Position numbers and translations under genes: made by a program
In this document: piece by piece, positions 36,994-44,295 of the stretch
How positions within the stretch are numbered: the first letter of the stretch is position 1
How the letters are laid out: every line of letters starts with the position of its first letter
Notes under the pieces: generated by a model
Seen by the model: the letters and a program-made list of their open reading frames with translations, nothing else
What the model was told of the DNA's origin: nothing
The model's database searches: none
NCBI GenBank assembly: GCA_007134055.1
Contig: SLLM01000247.1
Span: 1 to 44,295 of the forward strand
DNA: 44,295 nucleotides
Direction of reading: 5' to 3'
Source: Ectothiorhodospiraceae bacterium
Lineage (GTDB): Bacteria; Pseudomonadota; Gammaproteobacteria; Nitrococcales; Aquisalimonadaceae

Positions 36994-38100
36994 ATGCATG
37001 CGCACAATCCATCCGCCAGGGCACAACGTCGCTGGCGGGCGACGTTGTGGAGCATCGTCGCCATCATCGTGCTGGCCATCGCGTTGCCCTCCATCAGTTA
37101 CGTGATGGCGCAGACAAGCGGTGCCTATGGCGGTCAGCGTGATTTCACCGAAGACCGGGCCACCAATCCCCGATCCGACATGTGGCGGGATGCCCGCGAG
37201 GGAAGTGGCGGGTACACCACCCAGACCGGGCCCTACATCACCAACACCATGATCAGCAACGTCGGCGAGAACTGGCGTCAGATCCGCACCGGTCCCCTGG
37301 TGACCTATGGTGGCTGGGCGCTGGTCGTTGTGCTCGCGCTGATCAGCCTGTTTGCCGTGGTCAAGGGCCGAATACGGATCGAGGGTGGACGATCCGGTAT
37401 GACGGTGGAGCGATGGAAGGCCTACGAGCGGTTCCTGCACTGGTTCACTGCCCTGAGTTTCGTGGTGCTGGCAATCACCGGGCTTAGCCTGTTGTTCGGG
37501 CGCTACGTACTGATTCCTCTGTTCGGGCACTCGGGGTTTGCCACCTATGCGCAGTTCGCCTACAACGTGCACAACGCCCTCGGGTTGTTCTTCTCGGTCG
37601 CCGTATTGCTGATGATCGTGCTGTGGATCCGCCATAACATCCCGAACAAGACGGACCTGCAGTGGTTCCGGCAGGGCGGCGGCATCATCGGCAACAAGCA
37701 TCCCTCGGCCGGAAAGGTGAACGGTGGCGAGAAGGTATGGTTCTGGCTCGGGGTGGTTGTGCTTGGCCTCACGGTCATCATCTCCGGTTTCATCCTGCTC
37801 TTCCCCAACATGGGCTTCCAGACCCGCGAGATCATGGCCTGGTCCCAGGTGGTGCACGCGGTGGCTGCGCTGGTGTGGATCGCGCTCTTCTTCGGTCACG
37901 CCTACATCGGCACCATCGGGACCGAAGGCGCCTTCGAAGGCATGGCCCGCGGGCGGGTGGATACCAACTGGGCGAAGCAGCACCACGACCTCTGGTACGA
38001 GGAAATCGTGGCCAAGGGCGAGAAGCCGGTCCCCGAGGACGAGCTGCGACGGCAGAAGGAGGCACCGCCGGTTCGAGTCGAGGGACAGACCGGCCACTAG
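36994..38100 (+). CDS. fdhC: Formate dehydrogenase cytochrome b556 (gamma) subunit
   Basis: Multiple TM helices with conserved His: ERFLHWFTALSFVVLAITGLSLLFGRYVLIPLFGHSG...NVHNALGLFFSV...VHAVAALVWIALFFGHAYIGTIGTEGAFEGM. Confidence 0.93.
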   Translation: MHAHNPSARAQRRWRATLWSIVAIIVLAIALPSISYVMAQTSGAYGGQRDFTEDRATNPRSDMWRDAREGSGGYTTQTGPYITNTMISNVGENWRQIRTGPLVTYGGWALVVVLALISLFAVVKGRIRIEGGRSGMTVERWKAYERFLHWFTALSFVVLAITGLSLLFGRYVLIPLFGHSGFATYAQFAYNVHNALGLFFSVAVLLMIVLWIRHNIPNKTDLQWFRQGGGIIGNKHPSAGKVNGGEKVWFWLGVVVLGLTVIISGFILLFPNMGFQTREIMAWSQVVHAVAALVWIALFFGHAYIGTIGTEGAFEGMARGRVDTNWAKQHHDLWYEEIVAKGEKPVPEDELRRQKEAPPVRVEGQTGH

Positions 38101-38128
38101 CCAGCAAGGCAGGTGATCGTCGCAATCC

Positions 38129-38161
38129 GGGACGGCAGGGGATTCCCTGCCGTCCTTTTTT
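38129..38161 (+). terminator. Rho-independent terminator after fdhC
   Basis: GGGACGGCAGGG-GATT-CCCTGCCGTCC followed by TTTTTT. Confidence 0.85.
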
Positions 38162-38255
38162 GCCGGTTCCGGACGGTATACTGATACCCGCGACAATCCT
38201 GATGGCGGGAGCGTTCACTGCCGCGGGGTGCCGCGGTCTTGCCGATGGAGGAGGG

Positions 38256-38744
38256 ATGAAGTTCCTGCGCGTTGCACGGCTCGATGACACGGACGAGCAT
38301 GTCTACGAACGGGCGGCTCAGGTGGGGGAGCTTGCGGTGCCGGGCAGTTTCCTCTACACCTTCTCTGACGAGGATCCCGCGGAGTTCCAGGGCAAACGCC
38401 GACAGGCGTTCAGCCACGCCTTTCTGGGAGTCGGCTCTTTCGGCCACTGTACCGTCGTCACCATCGCCGAGATCAGCGACGGTGAATACAAGAGCGTGGT
38501 GGAAAGCCTTGCCCGGCACTTCATGGACGCCTATGGCGCCCCCGGCCTCCAGGAGGCGCTGCCATACGCCCGCGAGGAGGCGGAGTATGCCGCAAGCCTG
38601 TGCGAGCATGAGGTGAACACCCTGCTGGCCCTGGAGCGTGTGGTGGACGGGCGGGGTATCCACGAGACCTTCAAGGTCGTTCGACCGCAGGCAAACTGGC
38701 AGGGAACGGAGGTCAGAATCTGGAAGGCCGAACCGGACGACTGA
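38256..38744 (+). CDS. Conserved hypothetical protein, possibly DUF6505-like
   Basis: MKFLRVARLDDTDEHVYERAAQVGELAVPGSFLYTFSDEDPAEFQGKRRQAFSHAFLGVGSFGHCTVVTIAEISDGEY; family name uncertain. Confidence 0.65.
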   Translation: MKFLRVARLDDTDEHVYERAAQVGELAVPGSFLYTFSDEDPAEFQGKRRQAFSHAFLGVGSFGHCTVVTIAEISDGEYKSVVESLARHFMDAYGAPGLQEALPYAREEAEYAASLCEHEVNTLLALERVVDGRGIHETFKVVRPQANWQGTEVRIWKAEPDD

Positions 38745-38788
38745 TCCGGAGCAGCCGCGCCGCCGGGCCGGTTCTCCTCATCGCCCTG

Positions 38789-39400
38789 ATGCTGGTCGGC
38801 ATGGGTCTTGCGATCTGGCAGCCGGTGGAGTTGCCCGTGCTGCTGGGCTGGGGCGAATGGCTGACGGCGCATCCGGGGATGCTCCTGCTCCTTGTCTTTG
38901 TCATGACGCTACTGTTCTCCCTGGGCCTTCCGGGCAGCGCCTTCATCTGGCTGGTCGCGCCGTTCCAGCCGCTGGTCGTGTCCACGGGACTGCTGGTCAC
39001 CGGCAGTGTGGCAGGGGCCGCGGGCGCCTACCACCTGGCCCGTGCCCTTGGCTCGGACCTGCCGGTCGGCCCCCGGGGAGAACGGATCAGGATATTCCTC
39101 GCCTCCCATGGCAACATGGCGACCCAGTGCGCACTGCGTCTGCTGCCGGGCTTTCCCCATGCCGCGATCAATTTCGGCGCCGGCGTTCTGAAACTGCCCC
39201 GGTTGCCGTTTCTCCTGGCCGCCCTGCTGGGATTGACGGTCAAATGGGCGGTCTATACCAGTGCGATCCACAGCGGTCTTGGCGCGCTGGAACGTGGGGA
39301 GGTCATTGCCCTCACCGAGGTGCTGCCGCTGGTATTGCTGGCAGTGATGCTGCTGATCGGCGTGTGGCTGCGTTCTCGCCTGGAGCGCCATGGCAAGTGA
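38789..39400 (+). CDS. TVP38/TMEM64 (VTT)-family membrane protein
   Basis: VTT-like topology; LGLPGSAFIWLVAPFQPLVVSTGLLVTGSVAGAAGAYHLARALGSDL...LRLLPGFPHAAINFGAGVLKLPRLPFLLAALLG. Confidence 0.8.
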   Translation: MLVGMGLAIWQPVELPVLLGWGEWLTAHPGMLLLLVFVMTLLFSLGLPGSAFIWLVAPFQPLVVSTGLLVTGSVAGAAGAYHLARALGSDLPVGPRGERIRIFLASHGNMATQCALRLLPGFPHAAINFGAGVLKLPRLPFLLAALLGLTVKWAVYTSAIHSGLGALERGEVIALTEVLPLVLLAVMLLIGVWLRSRLERHGK

Positions 39401-39549
39401 CCGGAAGTGGTCCCCGGGTGGCATCGCGGGATCGTGGATCGTTGCGGGTGCATCCGATGTCCACACTGTGAGGATGGTACGGTACAGACATCGCCGGGCA
39501 TCGGGCCGGGCGACCCTGGCGAAGCCACATTGGAACAGGACGGGAAGAG

Positions 39550-41040
39550 ATGGAGGACACGATCGAATCGCCGCTCGTGCTGGAATCCGGTTACGCGGAG
39601 TTGCCAGGGCATTTCCACGCCCGGGTAACACCCGTTCCGGTCGTCGAGCCGACGCTGGTGGAACTCAACCGGGCACTCTGCGCCGAACTTGGCCTTGATC
39701 CCGATGCCTTGCCACGCGATGGCTGGGCGGCTGTCTTCTCCGGTAACCGGAGCCTCCAGGGGGCCCGGCCCGTGGCGATGGCCTATGCCGGCCACCAGTT
39801 CGGTCATTTCGTTCCGCAACTGGGGGATGGTCGTGCCGTATTGCTGGGCGAGGTGGTGGATCATGATGGTCGACGGCGGGAGATACAGCTCAAGGGGGCT
39901 GGTCGCAACCCCTTCTCCAGGCAGGGGGATGGCCGCGCGCCGCTCGGTCCGGTTCTGCGCGAGTACCTGGTGAGCGAGGCGATGCACGCCCTGGGGATCC
40001 CCTCGACCCGGGCCCTCGCCGCCGTCACCACCGGTGAGACCGTGCGCCGGGAGGAGCTACTGCCGGGAGCGATACTCACCCGCGTCGCGTACAGCCATGT
40101 GCGGGTCGGGACCTTTCAGTATTTCGCCGCCCGCGGCGATACGGAGTCCGTGCGCCTGTTGTGCGACTACGTGATCGGGCGTCTGTACCCGGAACTGCGG
40201 GACGCCGGCAATCCCGCCCTGGCCCTGCTTGACGTGGTCGCCGAGCGCCAGGCGCTACTGGTTGCACGCTGGATGTGCATCGGTTTCATCCACGGTGTCA
40301 TGAATACGGACAACATGGCGATATCCGGGGAGACCATCGACTACGGCCCCTGCGCGTTTCTGGATGACTACGCACCCGGTACCGTCTACAGCGCCGTTGA
40401 CCAGTTCGGGCGTTACGCTTACGGCAACCAGCCGGGGATCGCCCAATGGAACCTGGCGCGCTTCGCGGAGGCTCTGTTGCCGCTGATCGATCGCGAACAG
40501 CAGAAGGCGATCGATCTCGCCACCGAGGTGGTTGCCGGATTCCGCCAACGGTTCGACAGACACTGGACCGACGGCATGCGGCGCAAGATCGGATTGAGCG
40601 TGGATCGCGAGGAGGATCAGTCGCTGGTGGACTCACTGCTGGACGTCATGGACCGGAATCAGGCGGATTTCACCCTCACGTTCCGCCGTCTGTGTGATGC
40701 AGCGGAGGATCCGACGGCCCGGGAAGGCGTGCGCGAGCAGTTTGCCGATCCGGGTGCCTTCGACGCCTGGGCGCGGCGCTGGCAGGAACGGATGCAGCAG
40801 GAATCCCTTGCCCCGGCCCGGCGCGCGGCCTCCATGCGAGCGCTGAACCCGGCCCGCATTCCCCGCAACCACAGCGTGGAGCAGGCACTGGCAGCGGCCG
40901 TGGATGAAGGGGATTTTACCGCGTTCCGGGAGATGCTGGCGGCCATGCGCCAGCCATACGCCGATGTCGACGGGCCGGACCCCTACGCCGCGCCGCCGCG
41001 CCCGGACGAGAGGATCCGCAACACCTTCTGCGGTACCTAG
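39550..41040 (+). CDS. selO: Protein adenylyltransferase SelO (YdiU/UPF0061)
   Basis: MAYAGHQFGHFVPQLGDGRAVLLGEV...QLKGAGRNPFSRQGDGRAPLGPVLREYLVSEAMHALGIPSTRALAAVTTGE...GFIHGVMNTDNMAISGETIDYGPCAFLD. Confidence 0.95.
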   Translation: MEDTIESPLVLESGYAELPGHFHARVTPVPVVEPTLVELNRALCAELGLDPDALPRDGWAAVFSGNRSLQGARPVAMAYAGHQFGHFVPQLGDGRAVLLGEVVDHDGRRREIQLKGAGRNPFSRQGDGRAPLGPVLREYLVSEAMHALGIPSTRALAAVTTGETVRREELLPGAILTRVAYSHVRVGTFQYFAARGDTESVRLLCDYVIGRLYPELRDAGNPALALLDVVAERQALLVARWMCIGFIHGVMNTDNMAISGETIDYGPCAFLDDYAPGTVYSAVDQFGRYAYGNQPGIAQWNLARFAEALLPLIDREQQKAIDLATEVVAGFRQRFDRHWTDGMRRKIGLSVDREEDQSLVDSLLDVMDRNQADFTLTFRRLCDAAEDPTAREGVREQFADPGAFDAWARRWQERMQQESLAPARRAASMRALNPARIPRNHSVEQALAAAVDEGDFTAFREMLAAMRQPYADVDGPDPYAAPPRPDERIRNTFCGT

Positions 41041-41256
41041 TGTGCCGGCACACCAGACCTCCTCTCCGTTCCGATGCTTCATGGATCTGGTCTGCTCATG
41101 CAACCAATTCCGGAAGCGTAGCGCGTGGCAGCGTGGAAACCGCCGAGCGCCGGGGGCTGGCGTCGCACGCGGCCGGCACCGCGGCGGTGTGGTCTGCCGG
41201 TAATCCCCGACATATAGTGGTACCCGGAGGAGCAGCGGGTGCATCCCGCCGGGAGA

Positions 41257-42852
41257 ATGACAATGATCCAGCGTCTCGATCTGCAGCTGTCGCTGCTGCG
41301 TGGAGCGACGGTCCCACGACCGTGCCTTGCTGCCGGCCAGCCGAGTCGTAGCCGCGAAGTCCAGCTTCGCCCGCAGCACCGGGCCAGCGTCTCGGATCGG
41401 CTTGCCGTCCTGCTGCTGGACCTTGTGGCCAGGGGCCATATTCCCCCCGGCACACGCCTGCCACCGGAGCGGCAGATCGCCGAGTCGGTCGGTGTCAGCC
41501 GCGTGTGCGTACGCGCCGCGCTGGAACGGCTCAAGACCCAGGGGTATCTGCAGTCGGTCCAGGGCAGCGGTACCCGTGTCGTCGCCGCGGACGACGAGGA
41601 GGATTTTCCGCTCGCCCTGTTACTGGCGGCCAATACCGACAACCTCCATGATCTTGCCGACATGCGAGGATACCTGGAGTGCTGGGCGGCGGAGCGGGCG
41701 GCTCATTTCGCCACCGTCGAGCAGGTCGAGAGCCTGCGCGAGCTGGTGGAGGAGGCGGAGCGCCCCGACTTTCCCGACGACGCCAAGGCCGAGAACGATC
41801 TGCACTTCCATCAGACCATTGCCAGGGCGTCCGGTAGCCGTGTCTACGAACATCTGGTGCTGCTGCTCAACCGTACTCTGCGTGCCTATTTCGTCCAGGT
41901 GCGCTACACCCTGTACACCGGCCCCGAACGCGACCGGGAGCTGCGTGAGCATCACCGTGCCATCTACCAGGCAATCGCAGCGGGTGATCCACGTACCGCT
42001 CGCGACGCGATGCACCAGCATTCCCTCGCCGTTCGCGCTGCCTATCGCGAGAACGGCGAGGCCCTGGTCAGCGTCAGCCAGTTCCGCAACTCCGCCCTGA
42101 CGCTGTCCGCGGAGGAGGTGCTGGCGTTGCTCGCCGAGGCACGGGACGACCTGCTGTGCGACAAGGTCGCGATGGCCATCCTGGCGCTGGTGACGTCCGG
42201 CCGCCTCGGTCCGGGTGACAAGCTGCCGGGCGAGAGGGAACTGGCGGACCGCATGGACGTCAGCCGGGTGTCGGTGCGTGCTGCACTTGGCCGCCTGAAG
42301 CAGGCCGGATGGCTTGAATCCATGCCGCGTAGCGGCACCCGTGTTGCCGGCAAGCAACCGCCGCAGTGCCCACCCCCCAGCCTGGAAGCCCTGGTGAAGG
42401 CGAGTCGGGCCAACCTGAGTGACCTGTGCGAGATCCGCGGCTACCTGGAAGTCCGGGCCGCCGGGCGGGCGGCCAGCCTGGCTACGGAGGATCAGCGCTG
42501 GGAACTGGAGAAGATCGTCCGCGACATGAAGCGAGTCGACCGGAGCGCGCGATTCAAGGCGCACGATGATCTCCGCTTTCACCTTGTCATCGCCAGGGCC
42601 TGCGGCAGCGCCGTCTATCAGTACCTGATGGATGCCCTGCAGGACACACTGGCGGACTACTTCGAGTATGCCCGCAACGATCTGGCGCCGGCTCCGGAGG
42701 ACGATGCCGCGGCCCTGGAGCAGCACATCGCCATTCAGGAAGCGATCTGCAACCGGGATGCGGCGGCCGCCATTCAGGCCATGGACGAACACAGTCGCTA
42801 CTTTCGCGAGGTGTTCCGGCGCCGCTGGCCATCACCCGGGCCCCGGTCCTGA
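41257..42852 (+). CDS. Tandem-duplicated GntR/FadR-type regulator (two wHTH-FCD units in one chain)
   Basis: wHTH 1: GHIPPGTRLPPERQIAESVGVSRVCVRAALERLKTQGYLQSVQGSGTRV; wHTH 2: GRLGPGDKLPGERELADRMDVSRVSVRAALGRLKQAGWLESMPRSGTRV; each followed by an FCD-like domain. Confidence 0.9.
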   Translation: MTMIQRLDLQLSLLRGATVPRPCLAAGQPSRSREVQLRPQHRASVSDRLAVLLLDLVARGHIPPGTRLPPERQIAESVGVSRVCVRAALERLKTQGYLQSVQGSGTRVVAADDEEDFPLALLLAANTDNLHDLADMRGYLECWAAERAAHFATVEQVESLRELVEEAERPDFPDDAKAENDLHFHQTIARASGSRVYEHLVLLLNRTLRAYFVQVRYTLYTGPERDRELREHHRAIYQAIAAGDPRTARDAMHQHSLAVRAAYRENGEALVSVSQFRNSALTLSAEEVLALLAEARDDLLCDKVAMAILALVTSGRLGPGDKLPGERELADRMDVSRVSVRAALGRLKQAGWLESMPRSGTRVAGKQPPQCPPPSLEALVKASRANLSDLCEIRGYLEVRAAGRAASLATEDQRWELEKIVRDMKRVDRSARFKAHDDLRFHLVIARACGSAVYQYLMDALQDTLADYFEYARNDLAPAPEDDAAALEQHIAIQEAICNRDAAAAIQAMDEHSRYFREVFRRRWPSPGPRS

Positions 42853-42898
42853 ATCCACTCCGGCGGGGCCGCTGACTCCTTCCCCCGGACTGTCGATC

Positions 42899-42917
42899 TG
42901 GTCCTGTCCCAGGACCA
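42899..42917. promoter_or_regulatory. Inverted repeat TGGTCCT-N5-AGGACCA, candidate GntR operator
   Basis: Perfect 7-bp arms between the GntR gene and the TRAP gene. Confidence 0.3.
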
Positions 42918-43062
42918 ATCCAGGGAAACCACGGCGCTCCCCCGTCAGCTCGCCGCGATTGGTCTGATCGCCTCACCACATGCCGCCTTGCCGCCGGGCA
43001 GGGTATGCGGTTTGCTGACCCTGCGCGGCCCGAAGGCCGCCGATCCGGCTTTTCAAGAACGC

Positions 43063-43079
43063 CGCGGAACGGTTCCGCG
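43063..43079. promoter_or_regulatory. Perfect palindrome CGCGGAAC-G-GTTCCGCG upstream of TRAP gene
   Basis: 8-bp arms, about 57 nt before the dctP-like start codon. Confidence 0.3.
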
Positions 43080-43135
43080 ACATAACGGTGCGCGCCGGCG
43101 ACTTTCCGGTCAGGCACCAGGGAGGAGACAAGACG

Positions 43136-44272
43136 ATGGCGGTACAAACGTACGGCAGATTATCCGCAACGCTGGCCCTGGTCGGGGGAATGCTTTTCGG
43201 TGGCATCGGCACCGCGTCCGCACAATACACCGCAAGCGCCTTTGTCGGCCCGCTGCACCCGGTAGTAGAGGGCGGCTACGAGGTCTTTATCGAGCAGGTG
43301 GAGGAAGCCAGTGGTGGCGAGATAGAGTTCACCATGTACGCGGGCGGATCCCTCCTCGGTGCACGGGAGACGCTGTCCGGTGTGCGTGACGGCGTTGCCG
43401 ACATCGGTTTCATTGTCCTTGTCTATCACCCGGCGGAGTTCCCCCATGGGGCGCTGCTCGCCGACATGGCGCTGATGGCCGAGGACGTGCCGGCGACCTC
43501 CGCTGCCGTCACGGAGATCACGCTGCTGCACTGTGATGCCTGCCACGAGGAGATGCGGCGCAACGATGTCATCCCCTTCGGCGCCTACGCCACCACGATG
43601 TACAACATCATCGGCAAGCAGCCCTATGAGACGAAGGAGTCGCTGCGGGGGCAGCGGGTGCGTACCCCCGGTGGTGCCTGGGACCGCTGGGCCCGGCATG
43701 TGGGTGCGGTTCCGGTCAACGTGCCGGCGAGCGAGGTCTACGAGGGCCTCAACCGCGATGCGCTGAATATCGTCCTGTTGCCGGTGTCCGATTACGGCGC
43801 CTACAACCTGTGGGATGTCGCCTCCCACGTGACCATGCTGCCGGTGGGCTCTTTCTTCTCCAATACCACCTTTGCCATCAACCGGGATTTCTGGCGCTCG
43901 CTGAGCCCGGAGCACCGGCAGCTGATCATGGACCACGGTGCGATCAGTTCCATGGGAACCACCGTTACCTACCTGCGGCAGAACGCCGCGGTCGGTGATG
44001 AACTGCGGGAGCAGGGCATCGAGGTGGTCGAACCCTCCGCTGAACTGCAGGAGGACCTGGCCGCGTTCCGCGAAGCGGATCGGGAGACCATCCTGGAGAA
44101 CGCCCGTGAGCGCGGAATCGAGGACCCGGAGGGCTTCCTGGAACTGTTCGAGAGCAAGGTGGCGAAGTACCAGGAGCTGTTCGACGGTCTCGAGGACGAC
44201 CATAAGGCGATGGTCGACGTCGTGCAGCGGGAAGTCTACGACCGCATCGACCCCGAGAGCTTCGGCTTCTGA
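43136..44272 (+). CDS. TRAP transporter DctP-family solute-binding protein
   Basis: Signal peptide; TASAFVGPLHPVVEGGYEVFIEQVEEASGGEIEFTMYAGGSLLGARETLSGVRDGVADIGFI... Confidence 0.92.
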   Translation: MAVQTYGRLSATLALVGGMLFGGIGTASAQYTASAFVGPLHPVVEGGYEVFIEQVEEASGGEIEFTMYAGGSLLGARETLSGVRDGVADIGFIVLVYHPAEFPHGALLADMALMAEDVPATSAAVTEITLLHCDACHEEMRRNDVIPFGAYATTMYNIIGKQPYETKESLRGQRVRTPGGAWDRWARHVGAVPVNVPASEVYEGLNRDALNIVLLPVSDYGAYNLWDVASHVTMLPVGSFFSNTTFAINRDFWRSLSPEHRQLIMDHGAISSMGTTVTYLRQNAAVGDELREQGIEVVEPSAELQEDLAAFREADRETILENARERGIEDPEGFLELFESKVAKYQELFDGLEDDHKAMVDVVQREVYDRIDPESFGF

Positions 44273-44295
44273 GAGTTCCGGCTCCGGGCCCGTCC

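Overview
The window is about 44.3 kb of GC-rich, densely coding DNA. Protein content suggests a gammaproteobacterium, possibly Ectothiorhodospiraceae-like; this is an inference. Main blocks: (i) partial metG, rlmKL, dcd, modA, glgC, a uracil-DNA glycosylase, an XRE regulator, class I fumarase and sufE; (ii) dispersed molybdenum-cofactor genes (modA, moaD-moaE-moaB/mog, mobA, yqeC-like, moeA, moaA); (iii) a complete cysteine-type formate dehydrogenase operon (DUF3305, DUF3306, 4Fe-4S protein, TorD-like chaperone, small Tat protein, FdhA, FdhB, small lipoprotein, FdhC) closed by an intrinsic terminator; (iv) VTT membrane protein, SelO, a tandem-duplicated GntR/FadR-type regulator and a TRAP solute-binding protein. 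The strongest unusual signal is at 22.0-25.2 kb. A JAMM/Mec-like peptidase is translationally coupled to a single polypeptide that fuses a CysO/MoaD-like ubiquitin fold, a rhodanese and a MoeB/E1-like adenylyltransferase, with the carrier's Gly-Gly buried inside the chain. A BNR propeller/YqeC pair is encoded divergently next to it. The separate MoaD in this window also has its Gly-Gly followed by a 7-residue tail, so JAMM processing of both carriers is a testable idea. Other items: a Rieske-like protein with altered ligands, a STAND/NPHP3-like TPR protein lacking a Walker A lysine and overlapping mobA, a 127-bp element with perfect 24-bp terminal inverted repeats, and a perfect 16-bp hairpin inside moeA. 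No tRNA, rRNA or CRISPR was recognised.
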